A stretch of 60,986 bases of DNA. Origin: Dokdonella sp. Lineage in GTDB: Bacteria; Pseudomonadota; Gammaproteobacteria; Xanthomonadales; Rhodanobacteraceae. A program made the translations under genes and the position numbers. The stretch spans positions 1-60,986 of the forward strand of contig NZ_JAGIAG010000014.1 of assembly GCF_017744955.1 (NCBI RefSeq), given 5' to 3'. Positions 1 through 7,383 of the stretch are shown here, in pieces; positions within the stretch are counted from its first letter, which is position 1; the number at the start of each line of letters is the position of its first letter. The notes beneath the pieces were generated by a model. The model ran no database searches, was not told where the DNA came from, and saw only the letters and a list, made by a program, of their open reading frames with translations.

Positions 1-16
1 GCTGCACCGCCAACTC

Positions 17-47
17 AAAGGCCTCCCTTCGGGGAGGCCTTTTTTTT
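17..47 (+). terminator. Rho-independent terminator
   Basis: An 11-bp perfect stem (17-27 with 32-42) closes a TTCG tetraloop and runs straight into a T tract ending at 47. The long T run lies on the + side, so it terminates a + strand gene whose body is left of the window. Its A-rich 5' flank is short, so it would be a weaker terminator for parC arriving from the other side. Confidence 0.9.
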
Positions 48-100
48 GGCGATCCGTCCGGGATCGCGGCGCTCTGCTGGGGATCGAGGACGGCAGAGCC

Positions 101-266
101 GCGGCTTCCGATCGTCTACTCGCGGCCATCCCTGGCCGCACATTTCACGAGAAGCATCGAGCGGGGGGCGTTGCGGGGAGGCTGCGGCTTCGGATCGTCT
201 ACCCACGGCCAACCGGGGCCGCACTTTTCACGAGGGGCACCGAGCGGAGGTCGTTGCGAGCGATGG
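101..266. repeat. Two diverged tandem copies of an 83-bp unit
   Basis: The segment beginning at 101 is repeated at 184 (period 83). Shared blocks include a start of the form GCGGCTTC-GATCGTCTAC, a GGCC-rich hairpin and a TTTCACGAG stretch, with scattered substitutions between copies. It fills most of the space between the terminator at 17-47 and the end of parC, so it is noncoding by position. Similar open frames run through it on both strands, but none has a protein-like composition. Origin and function are unknown. Confidence 0.7.
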
Positions 267-291
267 AGTGCCGGTCCGCCGCGTCTGCACC

Positions 292-2532
292 TCATCCGGT
301 GGTTTCGATCCGATCCACGCGTTGCAGCCCGCGCGGCAGCAGCCCGCCGCGCGCGGCGCGCGCGCCGCCGTATTCGACCAGGTCGTTCCACTTCAAGATC
401 AGCTTGCGCTGGCCGGCGTACAGCGTGACCTCGCCCTTGCCTTCGCTCACCACCGCGACACCGGCGACGCGCTCGCCGTCGGCGAGGCGCGCCTTCGGGA
501 TCTCGATCAGCTTGTTGCCCTTGCCGCCCTTGTCCAGCTCGGGCAGGTCGGCGACCGAGAACATCAGCAGATGACCGGCATTGGTGACGACGACGATGCG
601 GTCGCGCGCGGAGTCGGCGACCATCGCCGGCGTCAGTACGCGCGCCTTGTCCTCGATGTTGAGAATCTGCTTGCCGGCCTTTTTGTTCGCGATCAGCGCT
701 TCGAACCTGGTCACGAAACCGTAGCCGAGATCGGAGGCGAGCACGAGCTTGCTCTGCGCGTCGGCGATCGCGACCGCGTCGAAGCGCGCGCCGGCGGGGA
801 GGGTGAAGCGGCCGGTCAGCGGCTCGCCGTTGCCGCGCGCGGACGGCAGCGTGTGCGCCGGCGTCGAATAACTGCGGCCGGTCGAGTCGATGAAGGCGGC
901 CTGTTGCGTGGTGCGGCCCTGCGCCGCGGCGAGGAAGGAATCGCCTTCGCGATAGCCGAGCTCGCTGGCGACGACGTCGTGCCCCTTCGCCGCGCGCACC
1001 CAGCCCTTGGCCGACAGCACTACGGTGACCGGTTCGCTGGCGACCAGGGCGGTGTCGTCCAGCGCCTGCGCGGCGGCGCGCGCGACCAGCGGCGAGCGGC
1101 GTTCGTCGCCGTATTTCTTCGCGTCGGCCTTCAGTTCGTCCTTGATCAGCGTCTTCAGGCGCGCCTTCGAGCCGAGGATCACGTTGAGGCGCGCGCGCTC
1201 CTCTTCGAGCTCGTCGCGCTCGGCGTTGATCTTCATCTCCTCCAGCCGCGCGAGCTGGCGCAGGCGCGTCTCGAGGATGTAGTCGGCCTGTTCCTCGCTC
1301 AAGCGGAAGCGCGCGATCAGCGCCGGCTTGGGTTCTTCCTCGGTACGGATGATGCGGATCACCTCGTCGAGATTGAGGTAGGCGATGCGCAGGCCTTCGA
1401 GCAGGTGCAGGCGGCGTTCGACCTTGGCCAGGCGGAACTGCAGGCGCTTGGTCACCGTGTCGGCGCGGAAGCGCAGCCACTCGGTCAGGATCTGCTTCAG
1501 ATTCTTGACCTGCGGCTTGCCGTCCAGGCCGATCATGTTGAGGTTGACGCGGTAACTCTTCTCCAGATCGGTGGTCGCGAAGAGGTGCGTCATCATCTCG
1601 TCGAGGTCGATGCGGTTCGAGCGCGGGAACAGCACCAGACGCACTGGATTCTCGTGGTCGGACTCGTCGCGGATGTCCTCCAGCATCGGCAGCTTCTTCG
1701 CGCGCATCTGCGTGGCGATCTGCTCGGCGATCTTCGACGGCGAGACCTGGTACGGCAGCGCGGTGATGACGACGTTGCCGTCCTCCTTCGCGTAGACGGC
1801 GCGGCAGCGCACCGAGCCGTTGCCGGTGGCATACATCGCGGCGAGTTCGCTTGCCGGCGTGATGATCTCGGCAGCGGTCGGGAAGTCCGGCCCCTTCACG
1901 TGCTCGCACAGCTCGGCGATGCCGGCGTCGGGCTCGTCGAGCAGATGGATGCAGGCGCCGACCACCTCGCGCAGGTTGTGCGGCGGGATGTCGGTCGCCA
2001 TGCCGACGGCGATGCCGGTCGAGCCGTTCAGCAGCACGTGCGGAATGCGCGCCGGCAGCCACGAGGGTTCCTTCAAGGTGCCGTCGAAGTTCGGCACGAA
2101 GTCGACCGTACCCTGGCCGAGTTCCTCCAGCAGAAGCTCGGCGATCGGCGTCAGCTTCGATTCGGTGTAGCGCATCGCCGCGAACGACTTCGGGTCGTCG
2201 GTCGAGCCGAAGTTGCCCTGGCCGTTGATCAGCGGATAGCGGTACGAGAAAGGCTGCGCCATCAGCACCATCGCCTCGTAGCAGGCGCTGTCGCCGTGCG
2301 GGTGGAACTTGCCGATCACGTCGCCCACGGTGCGCGCGGACTTCTTCGGTTTCGAGCCGGCGTCCAGGCCGAGTTCGCTCATCGCGTAGACGATGCGCCG
2401 CTGCACCGGTTTCAGGCCGTCGCCGACGAAGGGCAGGGCGCGGTCCAGCACCACGTACATCGAATAGTCGAGATAGGCGCGCTCGGCGTAGTCCTTGAGA
2501 GGGATCTGTTCGTAGTTGGCTTGCAGGTTCAT
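292..2532 (-). CDS. parC: DNA topoisomerase IV subunit A
   Basis: ParC is the DNA breakage-reunion subunit of topoisomerase IV and decatenates sister chromosomes together with ParE. The 746-aa product has the usual length. The N-terminal winged-helix/tower region carries the active-site tyrosine in AAMRYTE (Tyr122), and the quinolone-determining loop HPHGDSACYE has wild-type Ser82 and Glu86, the positions equivalent to E. coli Ser80 and Glu84. The C-terminal part is the ParC/GyrA beta-propeller. Its short form and the HPHGDSACYE loop favour ParC over GyrA. No parE is adjacent; the gene is flanked by a LysR gene upstream on the same strand. The upstream 142 bp probably hold its promoter. Confidence 0.96.
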   Translation of the reverse strand: MNLQANYEQIPLKDYAERAYLDYSMYVVLDRALPFVGDGLKPVQRRIVYAMSELGLDAGSKPKKSARTVGDVIGKFHPHGDSACYEAMVLMAQPFSYRYPLINGQGNFGSTDDPKSFAAMRYTESKLTPIAELLLEELGQGTVDFVPNFDGTLKEPSWLPARIPHVLLNGSTGIAVGMATDIPPHNLREVVGACIHLLDEPDAGIAELCEHVKGPDFPTAAEIITPASELAAMYATGNGSVRCRAVYAKEDGNVVITALPYQVSPSKIAEQIATQMRAKKLPMLEDIRDESDHENPVRLVLFPRSNRIDLDEMMTHLFATTDLEKSYRVNLNMIGLDGKPQVKNLKQILTEWLRFRADTVTKRLQFRLAKVERRLHLLEGLRIAYLNLDEVIRIIRTEEEPKPALIARFRLSEEQADYILETRLRQLARLEEMKINAERDELEEERARLNVILGSKARLKTLIKDELKADAKKYGDERRSPLVARAAAQALDDTALVASEPVTVVLSAKGWVRAAKGHDVVASELGYREGDSFLAAAQGRTTQQAAFIDSTGRSYSTPAHTLPSARGNGEPLTGRFTLPAGARFDAVAIADAQSKLVLASDLGYGFVTRFEALIANKKAGKQILNIEDKARVLTPAMVADSARDRIVVVTNAGHLLMFSVADLPELDKGGKGNKLIEIPKARLADGERVAGVAVVSEGKGEVTLYAGQRKLILKWNDLVEYGGARAARGGLLPRGLQRVDRIETTG

Positions 2533-2674
2533 CCGATGGGGCAGTCGAAACGGCTCGCGGCGGCCGGAAGCGGGAGATTGTGCCGCAGTCGCTTCGGCGC
2601 AGATAGCCGCGGAATGTCGCCGATCGTGACGGCGCGGCAGGAGGCGGGTCGTTCGCGCGACGCACGCCCGCGCT

Positions 2675-3640
2675 TCAGCTTTCCTCGCGCCCCGGCACGC
2701 TGCGCAGGCGGCGTCGGTTCGCCGCGATCAGCGCGTCGTCGGCGACGGCGCTGACGCCTGCGTCGAGCGGGCGGTGCGACGCGTAGCATCGGGCGCTCTC
2801 GCGCACCAGCGAGTCGATCACCAGGCGGCGCATCTTGGTGTAGTACGGCTGGGTGTGGTGGTGCAGGAACACCGGCACCTCGTACGGACGGAAGCCCGGA
2901 ACCAGGCGCACCTGGTGTTCCGGCCGCAGCAGATGCAGCGGCACCACGGCGCGGCCGATCCCCTCGGAAACCGCGTCGATCAGGCCGTAGATGTCGTCGA
3001 AGTACGCGCGCAGCATCGTCGGCACGGTCGATCCGGTCTGGATCAGGAAGAAGCGCTCGGTGAAGTTGTCGCGCGGATCGTGGTCGATGTAGCAGTCGCG
3101 GCGTCCGTCGTAGCGCGTCGACTCGATCAGCACGTTGCGCTCGGTGCCCAGGCGCACGTTCTCCACGCCCATGCGCTCGCATTCCGACAGCGAGACGCTG
3201 AAGTCGACCTTGCCGTCGATCAACAGCTCGTGCAGCTCGTGCACTTCGGCCTTCACGAACTGGCAGGACAGACGCGGGTTGTCGCGCAGCAGGCCGCCGA
3301 TCGCCGGGATCAGGATCGAGCGCAGGCAGGAGGAGAACGAGACCAGGCGGAAGAAGCCGGCGATGCCCTCGGAACCGCCGACCAGATCGTCGAGCAGTTC
3401 CTGCTCCTGGCGTTCGACCGAGGCGGCGTGGCGCTGCAGGATGCGCCCGGATTCGGTCAGCTGCAGGCCGCCGCGCAGGCGCATGAACAAGGCTTGCCCG
3501 AGCGTTTCCTCCAGGTTCTGGATGCGCTTGGTCAGCGCCGGCTGGCTGACGTGCAGCAGCTCGGCCGCGCGCGAGAAATTGAGCACGCGCGCGAGCGTCA
3601 TGAACGATTCGATCTGCGCCGACGACAGGCGGGTTCCCAT
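2675..3640 (-). CDS. LysR-family transcriptional regulator
   Basis: A LysR-type regulator. Residues about 6-65 form the winged helix-turn-helix (SFMTLARVLNFSRAAELLHV, then SQPALTKRIQNLE), and the remainder is a periplasmic-binding-protein-like effector domain. The ATG at 3640 is preferred because GGGGAGG sits about 6 nt upstream of it; an in-frame ATG at 3676 has no such site. The product is 321 aa, normal for the family. It is divergent from the DUF805 gene at 3802, with phased TATCG sites between them, so autoregulation and control of the neighbour are likely. The effector is unknown. Confidence 0.9.
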   Translation of the reverse strand: MGTRLSSAQIESFMTLARVLNFSRAAELLHVSQPALTKRIQNLEETLGQALFMRLRGGLQLTESGRILQRHAASVERQEQELLDDLVGGSEGIAGFFRLVSFSSCLRSILIPAIGGLLRDNPRLSCQFVKAEVHELHELLIDGKVDFSVSLSECERMGVENVRLGTERNVLIESTRYDGRRDCYIDHDPRDNFTERFFLIQTGSTVPTMLRAYFDDIYGLIDAVSEGIGRAVVPLHLLRPEHQVRLVPGFRPYEVPVFLHHHTQPYYTKMRRLVIDSLVRESARCYASHRPLDAGVSAVADDALIAANRRRLRSVPGREES

Positions 3641-3680
3641 CGCATCCTCCCCAGGATTGGCGGGCAGTATAACCACCGGC

Positions 3681-3730
3681 TATCGCGCGATCACGGCGTT
3701 CTATCGCGATAAAGCCGCGCTATCGACGGA
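3681..3730. promoter_or_regulatory. Putative LysR operator: phased TATCG sites
   Basis: Three TATCG-type sites start at 3681, 3702 and 3721, about 20 bp apart, and so lie on one face of the helix. The middle one, TATCGCGATA (3702-3711), is a perfect 10-bp palindrome. They lie between the LysR gene and the divergent DUF805 gene, the classic place for LysR binding. Site identity is inferred from position and symmetry only. Confidence 0.5.
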
Positions 3731-3801
3731 TGCGGAACATTGATTGGCGCCCGCCGTGCGCGCGGCGCACAGTGCCCGCGTCGTCCACGGGGAGAAAGTC
3801 C

Positions 3802-4200
3802 ATGAGCTGGTCGCAGCTGTTGTTCTCGTTCGACGGGCGCATCGGGCGCGCGCCGTACTGGTATTTCGTGCTGGCGGTGACGGTCGTGTTCGCGGTGCTG
3901 TTCGCCTTTGCCGGCGTCTCGCTGTTCAGCGGCGTGGGCCTGGACGGCGTGCCGGATCCGGCGCCGAGTGCTGGCGTCGCCGGCGTCCTGCTGCCGCTGG
4001 CCTGCATCGCGCTGCTGTGGCCGAGCCTGGCGATCGCGGCCAAGCGCTGGCACGACGTCGACAAGTCCGCCTGGTGGATCCTGATCGGGCTGGTGCCGTT
4101 GGTGGGTGGACTGGTCGCGCTGGTCTTCAACGGCTTCATCGCCGGCACGCCGGGAGCGAACCGCTTCGGCAATCCCCCGCCGGCGAGCGTCGTGCCGTGA
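3802..4200 (+). CDS. DUF805 family inner-membrane protein
   Basis: A 132-aa membrane protein with the DUF805 signature: an N-terminal SFDGRIGRAPYW, a central AAKRWHDVDKSAWW, and a C-terminal G-x-x-G-x-NRFGxxP. Hydrophobic segments lie at about residues 22-42, 57-77 and 97-118. The start is chosen because GGGGAGAAAG lies just upstream of 3802. The family (YhaH/YhaI-like) has no firmly assigned function. It is divergent from the LysR gene, and its stop overlaps the GTG of the next gene, suggesting a three-gene transcript 3802-5371. Confidence 0.88.
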   Translation: MSWSQLLFSFDGRIGRAPYWYFVLAVTVVFAVLFAFAGVSLFSGVGLDGVPDPAPSAGVAGVLLPLACIALLWPSLAIAAKRWHDVDKSAWWILIGLVPLVGGLVALVFNGFIAGTPGANRFGNPPPASVVP

Positions 4201-4490
4201 GGCGGCTGCGCACGACGGTGACGGGCGTGGCGGCAGCGCTGGCGATGTCAGTCTGCGCCGGCGCCACGCCGGGCGGCGACAGCTTCGCGCTGCGCGGCGC
4301 CGTGATCGCCGGCGGCGGCGGGTCCAGCCGTTCGGCGCAGGAATGCTTCGCGCTGGAGGCGACGGTGGCGGAAAACGCCGCCGGCGTTTCCGCCGCGGGC
4401 GAATTCGTATTGCGCGCCGGTTTCTGGGCGGGCGCAGGCGCACTGCGGCGCGACTCGGTATTCCACGATCGCTTCGAGGAGTGCGAATGA
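4197..4490 (+). CDS. Small secreted protein with GGG...GFWAG module and C-terminal tail
   Basis: This 97-aa product starts at a GTG overlapping the DUF805 stop (GTGA). It has a basic N-terminus followed by a hydrophobic, Ala-rich signal peptide ending near CAGA (about residue 25). The mature part is a single copy of a short beta module: an L-x-G-x-x-IAGGGGSS block, a cysteine-bearing middle, and FVLRAGFWAG. It ends in DSVFHDRFEECE, resembling the terminal tails of the proteins ending at 10449 and 15131. Its stop overlaps the ATG of the next gene (ATGA), so the two secreted proteins are probably co-produced. Function is unknown. Confidence 0.7.
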   Translation: MRRLRTTVTGVAAALAMSVCAGATPGGDSFALRGAVIAGGGGSSRSAQECFALEATVAENAAGVSAAGEFVLRAGFWAGAGALRRDSVFHDRFEECE

Positions 4491-5371
4491 TGAAGACCTC
4501 TCGGGTTTCGCGCCGGCCCGCTCTGCTCGGCGCGCTGCTGGCTTCGGCGCTGTCGATCGCGACCGCCGCTGCGGCCGAGCCGCAATTGCCCGACTTCACC
4601 TATCAGGGCCGATTACAGCGCAACGGCGCGCCGGCGAACGGCGCGTTCGACCTCAGCTTCGCGCTGTTCGATGCCGTCAGCGGCGGCAACCAGGTCGGTG
4701 TCGCGGTCGACGAGCCGGACTATCCGGTCGAGGACGGCCTGTTCACCGTCTCGCTCGCGTTTCCCGGCGTGTTCGACGGCACCCAATTGTGGCTGCAGGT
4801 CAGCGTCGAGGGCGTGCCGATGCAGCCGCGCCAGCCGATCGCGACGACGCCGGTCGCGCAGTACACCTTGAGCGGCGCGATCGGTCCGGCCGGCGGGGAT
4901 CTCAGCGGCACGTTCCCGAATCCGGCGATCGCGTCGGGCGCGGTCACCAGCGCGAAGATCGCCAGCGGCGCGGTGTCCTCGAGCAAGCTTTCCGCCAGTT
5001 CGGTGACCGACAGCAAGATCGCCGACGGCGCGGTGACCGCGGACAAGATCGCCTCGAGCGCGGTGGGCACGGCGAAGCTGGCCAACGATTCGATCACGCG
5101 CGGCAAGATTTCCGGCGGCTACAGCAACGGCGCGATCTCGGTGACGCTGGGCGCGAACAGCTGCAACGACTACGACATCTCGGTCGGCGGCGTGCAGCCG
5201 GGCGACATTCCGTTCTTCTCGCTGCAAGCGGCCGGCACGCTGCCGTCGAAGATGCTGGTGATGCCGCTGAAGGTCGCCGCGGCCGGCGTGGTCAAGACGC
5301 GGATCTGCAACTTCGCCTCGACGACGCAGAGCGCGGCGAACGTGCCGGTCTACCTGATCACGCTGCGCTAG
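4487..5371 (+). CDS. Secreted beta-repeat protein (tail-fibre/hemagglutinin-like)
   Basis: The 294-aa product has GAGGAG 5 nt before the ATG at 4487. A signal peptide ends near ATAAAA-EPQ. Residues about 35-125 form a domain beginning DFTYQGRLQRNGAPANG, seen at the N-terminus of many exported fibre-like proteins. Residues about 150-200 are 10- to 11-residue repeats of the form G-A-V-x-x-x-K-[IL] (GAVTSAKIA, GAVSSSKLS, GAVTADKIA), typical of trimeric beta-helical stalks. The C-terminal 90 residues form a compact domain with two cysteines. It probably acts outside the cell as a structural or adhesive protein. It lacks the C-terminal tail found on its upstream partner. Confidence 0.72.
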   Translation: MMKTSRVSRRPALLGALLASALSIATAAAAEPQLPDFTYQGRLQRNGAPANGAFDLSFALFDAVSGGNQVGVAVDEPDYPVEDGLFTVSLAFPGVFDGTQLWLQVSVEGVPMQPRQPIATTPVAQYTLSGAIGPAGGDLSGTFPNPAIASGAVTSAKIASGAVSSSKLSASSVTDSKIADGAVTADKIASSAVGTAKLANDSITRGKISGGYSNGAISVTLGANSCNDYDISVGGVQPGDIPFFSLQAAGTLPSKMLVMPLKVAAAGVVKTRICNFASTTQSAANVPVYLITLR

Positions 5372-5373
5372 CC

Positions 5374-6492
5374 TCAGCGCGGCGCGCGATAGCCGCCGCG
5401 GATGCCGCGCGGGCTCATGACCAACTGCCAGAGCTGGTCGCGACGGGTGCGGAACACCGCCGCGGAGGCGGACAGGTAGAAGCGCCACATGCGCCGGAAG
5501 CGTTCGCCGTACTTCGGCGCGAGCCGCGGCCAGGCCGCGTCGAAGTTCGCGCGCCAGGCCATCAGCGTGCGGTCGTAGTCGGCGCCGAAGTTGTGCCAGT
5601 CCTCGATCACGAACAGGCCTTCGCTGGCCTTGGCGATCTGCTCGGCCGACGGGATCATCGAGTTCGGGAAGATGTACTTCTCGATCCACGGATCGGTGTG
5701 GTTCGAGGACACGTTCGAGCCGATCGAGTGCAGCAGGAACAGGCCGTCGTCGCCGGTGCAGCGGCGCGCGACTTCGAAATAGGTGCGGTAGTTCTTCACG
5801 CCGACGTGCTCGAACATGCCGATCGAGAACACGCGGTCGAAGCGCTCTTCCAGCTCGCGATAGTCGGTCAGGCGGATCTCGACCGGCAGGCCCGCGCAGA
5901 TCTCGCGCGCGTAGTCGGCCTGCTCCTGCGAGACCGTCACGCCGACGCCGGTGACGCCGTAGCGCTCGGCGGCGAGCTTCAGAGCCTCGCCCCAGCCGCA
6001 GCCGATGTCGAGCACGCGCATGCCGGGCTCGAGTCCGAGCTTGCGGAAGATCAGGTCGAGCTTGGCTTCCTGCGCGGCGTCGAGATCGGTCGCCGCGTTC
6101 CAGTAGCCGCAGCTGTAGACCAGGCGCTTGCCGAGCATGGCCTGGAACAGGTCGTTGCCGAGGTCGTAGTGCTGTTCGCCGACCTCGTAGGCGCGGCGGC
6201 CGCGCTGCAGGTTGACGACGCGCGACTTGAGGAACAGCCAGGCGTCCTCGGCGGCGCCGACGCGCTCGTCCAGGTGCGCGTCGAGCAGGCGGCAGAAGAA
6301 GCCGTCGAGGTCCTCGGCGTCCCACCAGCCGTCCATGTAGCTTTCGCCCAGGCCCAGCGAGCCGTGCGCGAGCACGCGCGAGTACATGTGCGGGTCGTTG
6401 ACCCGGATGTCGGTCGGCGCCGGCCCGTCGATGCGTATGCCGGCGATCTCGAGCAGCGATTCGATGCGCGCCTGCGCGCGGGAGTCGTTCAT
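5374..6492 (-). CDS. cfa: Cyclopropane-fatty-acyl-phospholipid synthase
   Basis: The enzyme transfers a methylene group from S-adenosylmethionine to the double bond of membrane unsaturated acyl chains, hardening the envelope against acid and stress. The 372-aa product is close in length to E. coli Cfa and aligns throughout: SLGLGESYMDGWW near the N-terminus, YDLGNDLF, the SAM-binding VLDIGCGWG, the FEHVG loop, and WHNFGADYDRTLMAW. The ATG at 6492 is preferred over 6498 because AGGGG lies 6 nt before it and abuts the other. It converges on the secreted-protein gene ending at 5371 with only 2 bp between stops. Confidence 0.95.
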   Translation of the reverse strand: MNDSRAQARIESLLEIAGIRIDGPAPTDIRVNDPHMYSRVLAHGSLGLGESYMDGWWDAEDLDGFFCRLLDAHLDERVGAAEDAWLFLKSRVVNLQRGRRAYEVGEQHYDLGNDLFQAMLGKRLVYSCGYWNAATDLDAAQEAKLDLIFRKLGLEPGMRVLDIGCGWGEALKLAAERYGVTGVGVTVSQEQADYAREICAGLPVEIRLTDYRELEERFDRVFSIGMFEHVGVKNYRTYFEVARRCTGDDGLFLLHSIGSNVSSNHTDPWIEKYIFPNSMIPSAEQIAKASEGLFVIEDWHNFGADYDRTLMAWRANFDAAWPRLAPKYGERFRRMWRFYLSASAAVFRTRRDQLWQLVMSPRGIRGGYRAPR

Positions 6493-6593
6493 CGGCATCC
6501 CCTGAAGAAGGTTCGCAACGACAACGTGCAGATGGTCGGGGCATGCGAGCGGGGCTTCAAGCGTCCGCGCGCGAAGCCCGCGCCGCCTGGGCG

Positions 6594-6980
6594 CTACGCG
6601 CGCAGGAACAGGCGCATCAGGCCGATGCCGGCCAGCGTGGCGAGCAGGGAGCCGAGCAGGTGCGCCGTGATGATCGCCGCGGTCCAGCCGTACTGCTCGC
6701 GCTGCAGCGTGATGACCGTTTCCGCCGAGAAGGTCGAGAACGTGGTCAGGCCGCCGAGGAAGCCGGTCGTCAGCGCGAGGCGCCAGACGACCGAGAGATC
6801 CTGGTAGTGCTCGATCAGCCCCATCGCCATGCCCATGATCAGGCCGCCGAGCAGGTTCGCCGCCAGCGTGCCGAGCGGCAGCGCCGGCAGGATCGGATTC
6901 AAGGCCAGGCCGAGCAGCCAGCGCAGCACGGCGCCGGCGAAGGCGCCGAAGCCGACGGCGAGGAAGGAGAGCAGGTTCAC
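6594..6980 (-). CDS. crcB: Fluoride channel CrcB/Fluc
   Basis: A 128-aa four-helix membrane protein of the Fluc family, which exports fluoride as a dual-topology dimer. Family landmarks are present: GAFAGAVLRW near the N-terminus, the NLLGG segment in helix 2, and TTFSTFSAE in helix 3 with the fluoride-track phenylalanines. The start is a GTG at 6980 with no convincing Shine-Dalgarno, and a 21-bp tandem duplication lies directly in the leader. I looked for a fluoride riboswitch upstream and did not see one. The gene reads out of a 400-bp region toward cfa. Confidence 0.95.
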   Translation of the reverse strand: MNLLSFLAVGFGAFAGAVLRWLLGLALNPILPALPLGTLAANLLGGLIMGMAMGLIEHYQDLSVVWRLALTTGFLGGLTTFSTFSAETVITLQREQYGWTAAIITAHLLGSLLATLAGIGLMRLFLRA

Positions 6981-7021
6981 GCGGCCGGGCGGAGGGGAAC
7001 CGCGGCCGGGCGGAGGGGAAC
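6980..7021. repeat. Perfect 21-bp tandem duplication in the crcB leader
   Basis: The units 6980-7000 and 7001-7021 are identical (GC-rich, containing GGGCGGAGGGGAAC on the + strand). The duplication touches the crcB GTG and occupies where a ribosome-binding site would be expected. It is likely a slippage product that could change leader structure or spacing. Confidence 0.75.
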
Positions 7022-7180
7022 CGCCGCCGGCGGTTGCGGGATCGAGTTGGACGGCATCGGCATCTCGGTCGCTCGGGCGGGGCCGCTCCCGGGGGCGCCG
7101 ATCTTAACGCAGCCCCGGCGGGGCGCGGAGGCGTTTCGGGCGGCGTATCGGTCTGAAGGGGCGATGGGCTTCAGGTCCGG

Positions 7181-7219
7181 GAACGCAGGAATTGCATACT
7201 GAGAACGCACGGATTGCAT
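7181..7219. repeat. Pair of 17-bp direct repeats spaced two helical turns apart
   Basis: GAACGCAGGAATTGCAT (7181-7197) and GAACGCACGGATTGCAT (7203-7219) share 15 of 17 positions and start 22 bp apart. They sit in the 403-bp gene-free space between crcB and the secreted Asp-box gene. Position and helical phasing suggest a binding site for an activator or repressor of the gene at 7384. This is inference. Confidence 0.45.
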
Positions 7220-7222
7220 CCA

Positions 7223-7256
7223 TGGACGGATGAGGTTCTAATCAAAAGTCCGTCCA
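7223..7256. promoter_or_regulatory. Inverted repeat TGGACGGA...TCCGTCCA
   Basis: An 8-bp perfect inverted repeat (7223-7230 and 7249-7256) encloses an AT-rich 18-nt centre. It lies immediately after the direct repeats at 7181-7219 and about 130 bp before the Asp-box gene. It could be an operator or an RNA hairpin; no T tract follows. I see nothing else recognisable in 7022-7383 apart from the ribosome-binding site at the start of the next gene. Confidence 0.35.
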
Positions 7257-7383
7257 GAGGCTGGGTGGGTTCGAGCGCAAGACCGACGCTTCGGTGGCGA
7301 ACGGTCTGCGTGTCTTCCGAAACGGATGGCGGGCCGTGTAGGGGCACGGGCCGGGTCCGCTTCCTTTTTCAATGGGGAATGAC

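Noticed and set aside
46..2754. 902-codon open frame on the + strand opposite parC
   Set aside because: It is the complement of parC in a GC-rich genome; its translation is Arg/Ala/Gln/Val-rich with no domain, while the minus strand gives an intact ParC.
6981..7100. Fluoride riboswitch upstream of crcB
   Set aside because: I looked for the conserved fluoride aptamer words on the minus strand and found none.
6977..7219. 80-codon minus-strand frame whose stop overlaps the crcB GTG
   Set aside because: Tempting as a coupled leader gene, but its composition (Pro/Ala/Arg) and end within the 21-bp duplication look noncoding, and it has no ribosome-binding site.
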